This document shows positions 53,349-64,000 of a stretch of DNA of 64,000 bases, piece after piece; position 1 is the first letter of the stretch, and the number at the start of each line of letters is the position of its first letter. Origin of the DNA: Achatina immaculata (lineage: Eukaryota > Mollusca > Gastropoda > Stylommatophora > Achatinidae); the NCBI GenBank assembly GCA_009760885.1, contig CM019717.1:51979366-52043365 (forward strand), read 5' to 3'. Both the position numbers and the translations under genes were made by a program. The notes under the pieces were generated by a model. That model had not been told where the DNA came from, ran no database searches, and saw nothing but the letters and a program-made list of their open reading frames with translations.

Positions 53349-56300
53349 GTTTGTATCAGAAAGCATAAAAGAAATTTGTTAAAAATGTTTCTTTTTAATT
53401 TGAATTATATAGGAGCATATTTCATATTTCCAGAACTAAAATAAATAACATTATTATAAATGGCTATTCATCTTTGTGCAAAATCCTCTTCTTCTTCTTT
53501 TACTTGTTGTTCTTTTATTTTTAAAGTGTTATAAGTGGTGTATCACCTTTGAAGTCTTAAAGTCTGTAGTTGTGAGACGATGTCTCTTTTCACTCATTAT
53601 CATTATCCAGTCCATAGTCATGAAGGAAAGCAGTGGAAACATTCATCCTTAATGTATTAAACTTTAAAAACTTTCTTATAGTCAAATTGTACACAATACA
53701 AAAGAATTATGATATTTATTTTAATGGATTGATGAATGCAAACTCACACTGAAAAAATTGTTATCAGAATGTCACAACTCATTTTTATTTTTGCTTGAGC
53801 TCATCAGAAGCCCAGACTCAGATAATTCTTCATACACACAGAGCTGGTTATCCAGCTCATGGTCCTGTTCCTACTGTGGATGATCAGTATCAGAAATTAC
53901 TGAGCTTTCCCAGTTCAATACATCAAGGTACAGTATATTTATATATAATCTTATATTACTGTGTAAAGATCCCTGACTTCGAACCAGTTTTAATTTCTCT
54001 TTTGTCTTAGAAAAGGCCAACAGAAACTACTGAATTAAAGAGGAAGGCACATGTCATTATGTCTGTCAAAATTTGTTATGATTCCATTCATTCATTCATT
54101 TGCATGTCCCTTGCAGAACTTTGCCTCCCAAACAGCACTCCTGTAGGCCTCTCGGTTGTGAGCAAGATGGCCTGCTGCTGATGCATCTATTTGCAGATCA
54201 TCAACGATGTCTTGCAGCCATCTTCGCCTTGGTCTTCCTCTCTTTCTTTTTCCCATTATGTACCCTTCCAAGACGGTTTTCTCTAGATTATCATGACATT
54301 TAATGTGTCCAAAATATTTAAGTTTTCTCTCTTTAATCCTCTTCACCAGCCAGCCTTCTTCAATATTAAGTTCTTGTAATATGATTCCATTACTCTCTTG
54401 AATAATGAAACTTGTTGAAAATCTGGAATCAATGTTTCCTTAACACAAGACTGAATTGACATTTTATTGATTTAAAGAAAAAAAAGTCATTTTTAAAAAA
54501 ACATGCTCTAATGTTAGCTTTCTGAGTTATGATGTTGTACACTTCCACTGCTGGTTAAAAGAGTGATAATCTCGCAGTGCATGTAAATCATCTTTTTTTT
54601 CTCAATAACCACATTTACTGGAGCAGAGGATTAGTAGTAGCTGAAGTTTTTTTAAGATAAAAGCAATAGTTTTCAGCCAACTACCTGGTTCCATGTGGCC
54701 AGTCGTGTTTCTTCTTCTGTGTTCCATGGTTCAGGCTGAGACATCTTTTTATTGCATGGATAAATTGTGCAATCTTTAGGGGGGTCACGCATTGCACCCA
54801 AAAGTTTGTCATCTACTGTAGCTCACTGTAACCGTAGCTAGATTTGGGGTTCTTGGTAGAGGGGGCAGAGTTACAGGATGTGCTCTAGTTTGTGCATCTG
54901 TGTTGTATGTGAAATCAGGAGTGTGTGACAGGGTGAGGCAGTACAGGTGTGCTTGCAATTAGCAGTGTCCCAGGTATAATTTGAAGATGGTGGTTGTTCT
55001 TGGTGTAAGAGTTGTGGCATCTGCTTGCTAGATGGTGAATTCCCATCAGTGCATAGCTTCCTTGATTATGGTTGTGACCCACCTGTCCATTGGTACCCCA
55101 AGTAAGATGCCGTGCCTGACTAACCAGGCAGGGATTGCCATGGTCCTTATGGTGGTAGAGTCTGCTAAAGAAGTATTGCACACTCTCTGTTTTTTATCTC
55201 AACTCAGAGACTGAGAAGATGGCTGCCTAAACCCACTCCCAGTCTGATAATGATGATGTGCTTCAACATTTTTACCACATTAAAGAAAAAAACAACAGCT
55301 CACAAGTTCCAGATGAAACAGGAAAAGAATAATTCACTCTACCAATAGCACTTGAATATTGTGATTATACTTATATTGCATCTACTGTTATTATTTAAGC
55401 TAAATGTTTATTATGAGGTGTACTGAACATTAGAAAGTGTGTTTGAAGATAACTAAACGTAAGAAAGGTGGTAGGCAACATCGTAAACATTATCATATTC
55501 ACACCAGCTGCATCTGATATGGTTTTCCTTTATATATTTTTAACTGTATTAATTTCAACAGTTTATAGCTTTCATAACCTGATCATTCATTCATTTGCAT
55601 GTGCCCTGAAGAACTTTGCCTCCCAAACAGCACTCCTGTAGGCCTCTCGGTTGTGAGCAAGATGGCCTGCCACTGATGCATCCATTTGCAGATCATCAAC
55701 GATGTCCTGCATCCACCTTCGCCTTGGTCTTCCTCTCTTTATTTTTCCCACTATGTACCCTTCCAAGACGGTTTTCTCTAGATTATCATGACGTTTAATG
55801 TGTCCAAAATATTTAAGTTTTCTCTCTTTAATCCTCTTTACTAGCCAGCCATCTTCAGTATTAAGTTCTTGTAGTATGGATATATTTGTTCTTTTTTGTG
55901 TCCATGGTATCTGAAGAACTCTTCTGTAGCATTTACATTCATAACCAGATATTGCATCTAATTACAGATGGTAAACTGGAGCATTATATTGTTCGCCTTT
56001 TCACCTTTATCCCTGGACAAGCTCTTAGCGAAGTGGCTCTTACGCCTCAACTGTGTTTTGAAGTTGGCTGGTTCACTGGCAAGCTGGACAGAGTTCTCAT
56101 GGTAAGCATCATCATTTTCGTAAAACAGCTTATATAAAGAGTTGGAATCATTCTCAGAAATTTTACAATATATATTATATATGAGGGGCGCTCATAAAGT
56201 AATGCACCACATCATTTTTTTTTTCAGCTAATAATGAAGGTAGAAGCATGAAATTTTGCACACTTTAAATATGGTATGTGCCAATTGTGTGAACCAAATT

Positions 56301-59300
56301 GCACTGCAACTGGCCAAAGAATATGGCTGCCCTAACCATTGAGATGAAGCGTGTTAGCAACTTGAGGTATAAGCAGCGAATTGTGATAGAATTTCTCGTT
56401 GCAGAGAAGGAAACTGTTGTGAACATTCACAAGAGTCTATGTGATGTATATGGATGTTTTGCAGTCGCTGGGTTCAGAGAATCAAAGAATCAATAAGTGG
56501 AGATGAGCTGCATGATCGGCCACGCTGTGGACGTCCTGCCACAGCCACCAAGGCATAAATGTTGAAATATGCTGAGGGCATTATTCTTACTGGTAGGCAT
56601 ATCACTGCTCAACAACTGGCCTTAAAGCTGTTAGTCAGCAATAGTACTGCAAAATGCAGTTATAAAAGCTCTAGGATTTTCTAAGGTTTGCACAAGATGG
56701 GTTCCTGGAAGTCTCAGAAATGAACATCGATTGCAAAGGAAAGCAATTTCTTCTGAAATTGGAGCGTTTCAGTGCTGAGGGAGAGAACTTTTTGGATAAG
56801 ATCGTAACAGGTGATGAAACCTGGGCACATCATTTTGAACCCGAGACAAAAAACGGTCAATGGAGTGGCATCATCCAGTCACCACGAAGATAAAAATTCA
56901 AGACAGCTCCTTCAGCTGGAAAGGTCATGATCATTGTCTTTTGGAACATTGAAACTGTGATTCTTGTGGATGTTATGCCAAGAGGAGAGATAATCAGTTC
57001 GCAAGCTTACATTAAGACATTGAAAAAACTCAAAGTTTTCACAGAGTTCGGCCGCACATGAATCCAGCAGACCTCCTTCTCCTTCATGACAGTGCATTTT
57101 GATTGTCTCAAACAAGTCTGGCAACATGGGAAGCAATCATCAAATTGGGTTGGACTGTACTACCCCATTCAACCTATAGCCCCGATTTGACACCCTCTGA
57201 TTTCCATCTGTTTGGTCCACTTAAAGATGCACTCCGAGAGGTAAGATTTGAAGATGACGAAGGAGTGATTCATGCAGCGAAGAAATGGCTACATGATCAA
57301 GAGAAAATCTGGTATGGGCTAGGAATACATGCACTTGTTTCGCATTGGCATAAAGCCATACAAGTTGATGGGGATTATTTTGAATAATACTGATGTTTAC
57401 ATGACATATCCATGTATATTGTGTATAAATTGCATGCTTTTTGAATAAACAGCTCCTGAGAAAAATGATGTGGTGAATTCCTTTCTGAACACCCCTCGTA
57501 TATCAGATAAGGATATTTATTTCCTCAGAACAAAATTACAGCAATATCTTTATGTACAGATTTTATATATATATATAAGAAATAACATCTTATTGGCAGA
57601 AATGCAGATGAAGCCACTGAAGACACTGGCGATGGTTGGGACATGTGCTCCGAATGACTGACAACTCACTACCAAAAAATAGCACTAAGATGGACACCAC
57701 AGGGGAACAGAAGTAAGGGTAGACCAAAAGAGACATGGAGAAGAACAACAGAAAGGTCTGAGGAAACAAATATCCTTATCTGACCTTCACTGATTACATT
57801 TATATTACAAGGATTTCAGACGAAAGAGTTTTTAATGAGAATACAAGAAGATGGTATATTCTCATTAACAGTATTTATTATAAACTAACTGATTACCTGG
57901 AATTGCTCAGGAATTTATTAATTATTAATACTTTGAGATCACCATGTTTCTCCCACGGACAAACTTACGTTGCTTGCTCTAGGGTGGGGGGGGGGGTGGA
58001 TTTCACCCAAGAAATTATTTATTCTTGTTCCTGGAGGTGTAACAAAAAATGTTGTATATAATCAAGTTTTGAGTTAAATTAATATAATAATGAATTTGTA
58101 AAAGACTTTACTCTATGATGTATAGACTGCCCCTGTGACTTGTTGATCATGATCTAGAATACAAGTCTCACTAGAAGTTGCAATCTCTTAAAGTTAAAAG
58201 GGAGATCCATCGGAATGAGTGGTATCCATGGAATAAAAACTGCTTCACCCTCTCCCTGTCCTGTTAAGATTGTCGCTTCAACTACATTGCCCAGCATTCT
58301 CTTTACACACATTCTCTTGTGCGCAAAGTTTTGGTGGGTCGAGGTTCTGTAGTAAAATAATTGGAGATACCACCCTAATTTTCAACCCCTCTCACCACCC
58401 CCCCCCCCCCCATGCCGATAGGGGCTGAACTTGGACTTAAATGGCATCGGGAGTGTCACTGTTCATCTCAGCAACCCCGAAAACTATGGATTCGACACTA
58501 ATATTGGCCATTTTCAATTATTTTTACATGTTGCCCCCACCCCCAGGCCTCCATAGGGGTGTTTCTCTCAAACATCATGAGTCTAAGGATTTCTAAACAT
58601 TTCCAGAGGTTTCTACATATTTCTCGCTATTCGCCATGGCCAACAACCCAAAGCAAGCATCGCGCATATATATCATGGGAGTTACATCCCATCCTTCACT
58701 GGGCTTTTTTTTTCAGGATCGGTTGTTTTTGATTACTTTTACATGTCATCCCCATCCCACTCCACCTAAGGATGTGTTACCCACACAATATTTTTTTCCA
58801 AATTGTGAGTCATATGTGTACCAAGTTTGGTTGAAATTGCTCCAGGCATTCCAGAGTTATGCTGGAACATATATACACATATCCATTTTTTTATAGATAT
58901 ATAGATAAATTGTAAGTAATCACCACTTCTTGTAGTATTTTACAGGGCAGCAACAAATTGTAACCATTTTTCATGGTCTTCTGCCAGCTTTTGTATGGTG
59001 TCCCACCTGTGTTGCATGCTGTTATCAAGTTTTCATCTCATTCTCTTTCCTTAGATTATTTCATGACTGTTTTAGCAGTAGTTAGATGATCCTTAGGCAC
59101 TTTAAATCCACTGTTTTCTTTGTTAAAGTAGTAAGTTTTAGAAGACATTCTTTCTCACAACAAACCAGTTTCACCCACTTTAAAAATATGTCGATCAGTG
59201 CAACCACTGGCTTCAGTATCTATTTTAAAGAACAGTTAACTGAAGTTTGTGTGCACTAAATAAGTTTTCTTACATAAATTTTTCATTTCACAATAATTAA

Positions 59301-61428
59301 ATTTGCACTATTCAAAGATCACACTAATTTGAAATATATCCACCATTCAAGGGCTACATTAATCTGAGATCTGTCTGTAAAGCCCATTTCTAAGGATATT
59401 TCATATGGGATGTATCTTTTACAATTGTTTGCACTGAGTGATAAAGATCTGCACATTCTGGTATCTAGTTTTATGGAAAAAAGTATGAAAACCTGTTTCC
59501 AAGATTGGAAAAGTCAAAGTAAAAAAAGTGTGAAAACCCAACTGTTTCCAAGATTGGAAAAGTCAAAGACAAGTGTACCAAAGGATGATTTTATGTGGTG
59601 TCATATACATGCTTTTACGAGATATTTTTCTTATGTTTTAAAGTTATTGATGATTATGAGATGCTTTTAAAATTGTTGATATTCCTTTGTTTACAATCTT
59701 TTTTTCACAAGAACTTTCCATCTGCTAGTTGTCCTGCTCTGACATCAATGATAAGGAAGTGGAATATGTCACAAATACCCAAACTCAGAGACAAACTTAA
59801 CAGTGTAGTGAATGTGGAGCAGCGATGTCTTGCTGAGAAAATAATGGAACAGTTTGAGAAACAGGTTTTATCTATTGACCACAAATATTCAAAAGGTATG
59901 TGTGCATATTTATTCATTCATTAATGCTGAGGAAAATATATTCATAGGCACCAGATTTTCATATAGATCTGCACATTTAAATTAGCTCTAATCATACAGT
60001 AAAGTGTCAATTATCTGAACTGTCAATTATCTGAACAAAAAAAATATGTAGCTTTGAATCCAACCAAAAAAAAAAAAAAAATTATAGCTTTCAGTCTAAA
60101 AGAGTTTAAAATTTTGAAATAGTAATGTCATGAAAGTTTCCAATACTCTTTGAGCTCAGTCTGTTGTGTGGCACTGCAGATGTCTTATATGTTTTTGTTT
60201 TCTAATCATTCAGCGTTTAAAATATATTTCATAGGATTTTAACGCTGAGTAGTTATTCTTTTTAATATTCTGTACCATTGGGGTCTCCCATGTTGCTGTT
60301 GGGCAAAGAAAACTTAAATATTTTGGACACATTAAACGTCATGATAATCTAGAGAAGACTGTCTTGGAAGGATACATAAGAGGAAAAAGAAAGAGAGGAA
60401 AACCAAGGCAAAGATGTAAGACATCGTTGGTGATCTGCAAATGGGTGCATCAGCAGCAGGCCATCTTGCTCACAAACAAAAGGCCTACAGGAGTGCTGTT
60501 AGGGAGGCAAAGTTCTGCAAAGGACATACAAATGACTGACTATTGGGGTCATGATGGTGCCCACAATAAAAAGAAACCACAGTGTGTTATCACTTGAGGG
60601 ATAAGGTAACAATTATTAAGAGACTTGAAAAAAAAAGGTGAAACTGGTGCATCACTTGCTCTGAATTTTAATGTTGGTAAAGCAAGTATCTGAAATAAAG
60701 GGGAGGAAGCATGAAACTGTGAACTAATTTTAGGCTTAACTGTTATAAACTGGGTATGTTCATGCATGTTTAATTATCTGAATTATTTGATTAACCAAAA
60801 TACTTTGGTCTCACTTAGTTCAGATAATTGATGCTCTACATTTTTTTTTATTTCAGGTCTTATCCATAGTGATTTCAATGACTGCAATATTTTGGTTAGT
60901 CAAGAATGTAGCTATGCAGCCATGACAAAAGATGTTACCTGTAGCAATCTTCTAAAAACAGACTCAGTAGATGAACATCAAAACAACAGAAATGAAGAGA
61001 ATGTCAATGAAAGTGACCAGAAATGGCATGTGAATGGGATTATTGACTTTGGTGACACAACTTTATCACTTTATGTCTTTGAGGTGGCTATAGCTATTGC
61101 ATATGTTATGATTAATAAGCATGGAATTCCACCAATGCAAGCAGCCAGTTTAGTTCTAAGAGGATACTTGCAGCATGTAGAGCTCACAGATTTTGAGTTA
61201 CAACACTTGAAACTGTGTATCTGTGCCAGATTTGTGCAGTCTCTAGTTCTTGGATATTTTTCCTTAACACAAGACCCTGATAATAAATACATATTCCTTC
61301 ATGCTAAGAGAGTGTGGCCTGTCTTAAAATCATTGTGGGAAATGCCAGATTCAGAAGTGCTTATACAGTTAATGGAGCACGTCAATAACAAACATCACCG
61401 AGGGTGTGTCATTAATGAACATCAATGA
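53114..61428 (+). CDS. HYKK: hydroxylysine kinase-like (APH-fold) gene, 5 coding exons, 414 aa
   Basis: Coding exons 53114-53348, 53808-53927, 55968-56101, 59712-59895 and 60857-61428 join in frame (1245 bp) with GT/AG sites throughout. The family phosphorylates 5-hydroxylysine using GTP in lysine/collagen breakdown; that substrate is inferred from family, not shown here. N-lobe: SYDDQNFLVEV and HGYVLKVLN. C-lobe: IVRLFTFIPGQ, the Brenner-type loop with H228, D230 and N235 in LIHSDFNDCNIL (HSD where HGD is usual), and the D288-F289-G290 motif in GIIDFGDTT followed by YVFEVAIAIAYVMI. A hydrophilic insert of about 45 residues separates loop and DFG. The human protein has about 373 residues, so the extra length is mostly this insert. 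The ATG is placed immediately after an acceptor-like tcaacag, implying a 5' UTR exon upstream. Confidence 0.88.
53808..53927 (+). CDS. HYKK: HYKK-like coding exon 2
   Basis: Residues 79-119, EAQTQIILHTHRAGYPAHGP and DQYQKLLSFPSSIHQ. Acceptor catcag, donor gtacag; phase 1 both ends. Confidence 0.85.
54085..54385 (-). pseudogene. LINE-B 3' fragment in HYKK-like intron 2
   Basis: RKLKYFGHIKCHDNLEKTVL, GKRKRGRPRRRWLQDIVDDL and the (TGAA)n tail at 54085-54102; antisense to the gene. Confidence 0.88.
54690..55250 (-). pseudogene. LINE-H fragment (F-like, RNase H to C-terminus)
   Basis: The minus frames give SLADSTTIRTMAIPA and then IFKLYLGHCQLQAHLYCL-like residues with DAQT, LEHIL and CPLY. This parallels LINE-F IFRLRTGHSRLRSHMY and AQVPQTVEHILQNC. 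Heavily decayed with a probable internal deletion. Confidence 0.6.
55580..55943 (-). pseudogene. LINE-B 3' fragment abutting exon 3
   Basis: From the tail at about 55585 to NAFECKCYRRVLQIPW-type residues at 55943, antisense to the gene. The 5' truncation point is about 25 bp from the exon 3 acceptor. Confidence 0.87.
55968..56101 (+). CDS. HYKK: HYKK-like coding exon 3
   Basis: Residues 119-163, LEHYIVRLFTFIPGQALSEV and LCFEVGWFTGKLDRVLM. Acceptor attacag, donor gtaagc. A LINE-B fragment ends only about 25 bp before the acceptor. Confidence 0.9.
56180..57500 (+). mobile_element. mariner transposon, full length, third lineage
   Basis: Inverted ends GAGGGG.G.TCA..AAAG at 56182-56215 and 57465-57498, flanked by TA (56180-56181, 57499-57500). 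Length is 1317 bp. In HYKK-like intron 3, same strand. Confidence 0.9.
56323..57387 (+). pseudogene. mariner transposase, inactivated
   Basis: Begins MAALTIEMKRVSNLRYKQRI and FLVAEKETVVNIHKSL, followed by frameshifts. The first catalytic D is in TGDETWAHHFEPE, the second in LLLHDSA (usual HDNA), the third in YSPDLTPSDFHLFGPLKD within a 94-codon open end that finishes KAIQVDGDYFE. At least four frameshifts or stops. Confidence 0.87.
57575..57757 (+). pseudogene. LINE-I fragment
   Basis: Nearly identical to 48616-48825 with an internal deletion of about 26 bp and an extra A in a run. Confidence 0.85.
58125..58362 (-). pseudogene. Helitron helicase (Pif1-type) C-terminal relic
   Basis: The minus strand reads LLQNLDPPKLCAQ, shifts frame, then CVKRMLGNVVEATILTGQGE, EAVFIPWIPLIPMDLPFNF, KRLQLLVRLVF, stop, IMINKSQGQS. 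The last block is helicase motif VI-region sequence (usually MTINKAQGQSL). This order is specific to Helitron helicases. No Helitron ends were found around it. Confidence 0.88.
58480..58920 (+). repeat. unclassified repeat with internal duplication and (TATAGA)n tail
   Basis: TTTTTACATGTTGCCCCCAC at about 58523 is echoed by TTTTTACATGTCATCCCCAT-like sequence at 58737, giving two related units. It ends GTTATGCTGGAACATATA and TATAGATATATAGATA, a common type of repeat terminus in animal genomes. Confidence 0.5.
58921..59711. other. HYKK-like intron 3, unassigned
   Basis: AT-rich; holds a short tandem duplication (GTTTCCAAGATTGGAAAAGT at about 59495 and 59550) and no exon. Confidence 0.5.
59712..59895 (+). 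CDS. HYKK: HYKK-like coding exon 4
   Basis: Residues 164-225, SMIRKWNMSQIPKLRDKL and AEKIMEQFEKQVLSIDHKYS. Acceptor cacaag, donor gtatgt; phase 0 in, 1 out. Confidence 0.88.
59995..60840. mobile_element. pogo/Tigger-like inverted-repeat element in HYKK-like intron 4
   Basis: TCAATTATCTGAAC at about 60007-60020 (repeated once more at 60023-60036) faces its complement GTTCAGATAATTGA at about 60819-60832. The outer bases CAGT and TA on the left resemble pogo/Tigger ends, known for CAGT...ATTATCCGAAC. No transposase remains; a LINE-B piece sits inside. Confidence 0.6.
60303..60545 (+). pseudogene. LINE-B 3' fragment inside the pogo-like element
   Basis: RKLKYFGHIKRHDNLEKTVL, GKRKRGKPRQRC and AAGHLAHKQKAYRSAVREAK-type residues, ending AAATGACTGACTA. 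Confidence 0.85.
60857..61428 (+). CDS. HYKK: HYKK-like coding exon 5 with catalytic loop and DFG
   Basis: Residues 225-414 and TGA. It carries the catalytic HSD...N loop, the acidic insert, DFGD and the C-terminal helices (CARFVQSLVLGYFSLTQDPD). Acceptor atttcag directly follows the inverted end of a pogo-like element. Confidence 0.92.
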
Positions 61429-61490
61429 AAGATAATTTTATTACTGAAAGTGTGTCATTAATGAATATCTCTGAAAGATAATTTTAATAT
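61404..61490 (+). repeat. tandem duplication over the HYKK-like stop codon
   Basis: GTGTCATTAATGAACATCAATGAAAGATAA is followed 46 bp later by GTGTCATTAATGAATATCTC and TGAAAGATAATTTTA. The first copy holds the stop (61426-61428); the second lies in the 3' UTR. Confidence 0.85.
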
Positions 61491-61587
61491 AGAAAATTAT
61501 TGTGATGTAACTTCTCCAATTTTTCTTTTTTTTAAAAAATATAATGTGCATTACTTGTTTTCTCTGTGTCTGAAAACACATAAAAAT

Positions 61588-61593
61588 ATTAAA
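61588..61593 (+). promoter_or_regulatory. candidate poly(A) signal (ATTAAA) of the HYKK-like gene
   Basis: The common variant ATTAAA about 160 bp after the stop, followed within 25 bp by a long A run. No AATAAA is closer. Confidence 0.3.
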
Positions 61594-61599
61594 ATACTG

Positions 61600-63393
61600 G
61601 TTGTAACATGTCAAAAAAAAAAGGGAGAAGAAAAAAAAAAGTAAACTACAATAATTCTTTGTTTCAGTCCTCCCATATAAAAATACCCCATCAGTAACCC
61701 CCCCCCCCAAACAATTAACCCCTTTAAAAAAAACACAAAAAAAACAAGTTGGTATACCCAGTTCTCCTCAACCTTCTGTAGCATAGCCTTGTAAGTAATG
61801 ATTACAGTATTATTATTATTATTATTATTATTAGGGATATGATTGTGAATGTAGTTAAGAAGGTATCGGAGGCAAAATAGTAAAATCAAACAGCGACAGA
61901 AAAGTAGATAATTAGAAAGGCAAAACGCTGGCAAAGATGGGAGAGGTAAACTCCCACGACATAGTATTAGGACGGGACACTCCGAAGAGCAGATACTTAG
62001 AAATTCAAAACCCTGATCAAAGGTAAACAGAGAAGGCCAAAAGACAGACAAGGCGTCACCGAGAGATCGTAAATTAGTCCAGTACTAACAATGCGACTTC
62101 ACGCACACATGCAGTAGCCGAGATGGAACAATAGACGTTGACACTTGATTGATGTAGCTAGGGCCAAAAGGTCTAGTAGTTAGCGACAGAACTAAGAGAA
62201 CGGACTAAATTTTGAAGCAGACATCATGAAAGAGATGGTGGACTTATTTAATTAAAAATAACAATTGGACAGATGGAATTGAAGCAACTAACACGTATAG
62301 GTTGTTGCCAATTCTAGGACGCTATCTGCGATCGGGTTTGGGAAACAAAGGAAGATCCAACGATCAATACAACATTTGGAGGCGTGGTCTGTTGGACGGT
62401 TAACTTACGAATATAAGTCAGGGAAGTGGACTGAAGGGAGATTCAGATTCAGAGATGGGGATTTAGAGATAGAGGTAGAGATAGATGTAGAGGTAGAGGT
62501 AGAGATAGAGGTAGAGACAGCGAGAGAAGGAAGAAGTAGAACATCAGGAGAATCCGTAAGGAGAACACAGGCAGTCTAGTAGAAGAACAGAAAAGAACGA
62601 GAAATAGTGTTAGACTGAAGATGTGTTTCAAGTGATTTTGCAGTTTTGTTACCTCGAGACTTCGAGCACCAAGATTTAGTTGAGGAATTAGTAGACAACG
62701 CGTTGCAGACCTGTAATGAGTACTCTAGTATGAAATATTGAATATTGTGAAGTTCAGAACACTGCTTATGTAGAATATGAGAAAGTTTGAATTTGTGAAC
62801 CAAGGATTATGGGCTACAATGATGAATATAATGAAAAGTATATAATCTTACATCTTATTTCAAGAGATATTTGCGACGGTATGTCAATGATCATATTTAT
62901 CAAAATAAATGATATTGGTGAACTTTTCATAAGGCTTGATCTGTTGAAATGTTTGAGAAACCTCGATGTGTGATGTATTTATGTGTGATGTGATGATTAA
63001 AGAGAAACTTCTTGAATAAATTGAAAAGAACAAGAAATATAGGATTCGCACCATACAATAATAAAGAACACATCTTTGTTAAAGAACACTATCTTTGTTA
63101 AACTTCCTTCATTTTGTGAAGGCACCCGCAGTAACACAGCACAGATGGACTGAAACAGGAAGAATAAATTTTGTTGCCTAAAATGAATTTTACAAAAGAT
63201 TTCCTTCTTGAATATCAGTGGAAGCCATCACGATATCGTGTGCTAAGTGATAATCCACCTCGTCACAGTCTCTAGATATTTCCTTAAATCACTGCTGCCT
63301 CTGAATGCTCATCACGTTACTATTCAGTCTGCAGTTGTTCTTTATTAAATAGCACTGTATCTAATTCCAGCTCTATCAAATATTGACAGAAAG
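61600..63393. other. 1.8 kb without a recognised gene
   Basis: Contains A runs, C runs, (ATT)n at 61809-61832 and a purine-rich imperfect repeat (GTAGAGATAGAG) at 62445-62530. AATAAAGAACAC near 63060 followed by a 20-bp tandem repeat hints at a transcript end, but no coding frame is supported. Confidence 0.4.
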
Positions 63394-64000
63394 ACACATC
63401 ATCATCATGTGCCGTGCCGACAGGCGTTGGCTATTATGCTTCTCCAGAGCACGAGATCCTTCATGCAGGCCATCAGCTCAGTTGGTGATCTCCTCTCACA
63501 CCATCCCGTCAGACTGTCCAGTATCATTTCTCTTGGTCTTCCTCTTGATCTTCTTCCTTCTATTTTTCCTGTTATAATATTTTCAATGCCCCCTCTTCTC
63601 ATTGCATGTCTTATGAAAGTACATTGTCTCTCTCTTATCTTTTTGACAAGGTTTTTTTGTCTCTCCAGCTCTTCTCCTACATTCTTCATTAGTTATTTTT
63701 GCTGTCCAGGGGATTCGCAACATTCTTCTAATAAACCACATTTCTGCTGCTTCCAATGATTTTTGTGCAGACTTGCCTATTGTCCATGATTCACTTCCAT
63801 ATAACAAGATAGGTTCAATATAGTATTTTAGGACTCGTTTTCTAACATTCATTGATAAGGATGTGTTGGTTAATATGTTTCTCATTCTCTGAAATGCAGT
63901 CTTTGCTTGGCCTATTCTGTTCCTAATTTCTGTTCTGCATTTCCCATCTGAAGTTATTACTGCTCCAAGGTATTTGAATTTCTGCACCTGCTTTAGAATA
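63394..64000 (-). pseudogene. LINE-J, 3' part, running off the window
   Basis: The minus strand encodes KFKYLGAVITSDGKCRTEI, LLYGSESWTIGKSAQKSLEA, EMWFIRRMLRIPW. After a frameshift near 63640 it continues GKIEGRRSRGRPREMILDSL and WRSIIANACRHGT, stop, then a short (ATG)n tail. The RT domain itself would lie beyond 64000. Confidence 0.88.

Noticed and set aside
62376..62579. 67-codon frame rich in Glu, Val and Ile
   Set aside because: Product of the purine-rich GTAGAGATAGAG repeat.
61846..63140. Possible LTR (TGT...ACA with an AATAAA near its end)
   Set aside because: No second copy, no primer-binding site and no gag-pol sequence in the window.

Overview
The window is eukaryotic. It has spliced genes with canonical GT/AG junctions, introns of 0.4 to 9 kb, AT-rich DNA, and many microsatellites and minisatellites. 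It carries a dense, mixed load of mobile elements: mariner, Tc1, hAT, pogo-like, Helitron, Penelope, many LINE families and tRNA-derived SINEs. The two recognisable cellular genes look like animal HEATR4 and HYKK. The repeat mix suits a lophotrochozoan such as a mollusc, but that is a weak inference and nothing in the window proves it. No viral, bacterial or CRISPR features were seen.

Layout. Positions 1-20.8 kb are almost entirely repeats: mariner (116-1404), a deleted mariner (3151-4092), a 43-bp tandem array (4621-5050), one lone HYKK-like first exon on the minus strand (5803-6068), an intact-looking 5'-truncated RT/RNase H LINE with target duplications (6527-8683), a 41-bp minisatellite (8790-9734), a Tc1-like element (10186-11727), a hAT relic with a LINE inside it (12238-16089), a LINE with target duplications (17132-17989), a SINE (18386-18660) and a 1.37-kb non-coding retroposon with target duplications (19118-20514).

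Positions 20874-48311 (minus strand) hold a complete HEAT-repeat gene, HEATR4-like, with 13 coding exons that join in frame to 1251 codons plus a stop. Its introns contain LINE pieces, two SINEs (one with an internally amplified segment), a Penelope-like GIY-YIG element between 440-bp inverted arms (29646-31212), one LINE split by a later insertion (36040-41090) and a 23-bp minisatellite.

Positions 48.3-53.1 kb separate two head-to-head genes. They hold LINE fragments and about 2 kb without recognisable repeats, including a palindromic CRE-like site. Positions 53114-61428 (plus strand) hold a complete HYKK-like kinase gene with five coding exons and 414 residues. Its introns are filled by LINE pieces, a third mariner, a Helitron helicase relic and a pogo-like inverted-repeat element. 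The right end (63394-64000) is a LINE running off the window.

LINE families are named here by letter for cross-reference only. A has a TAAGATA-type tail, B a (TGAA)n tail, D a (GAA)n tail. E has an (ACAAG)n tail, F is an RT+RNase H element with a (GAA)n tail, G has a (GAT)n tail. H is F-like, I ends in GA-rich DNA, J has a short ATG or TTGA tail, and K is a short 3'-end family. All coding calls come from reading translations by eye; no database was searched.
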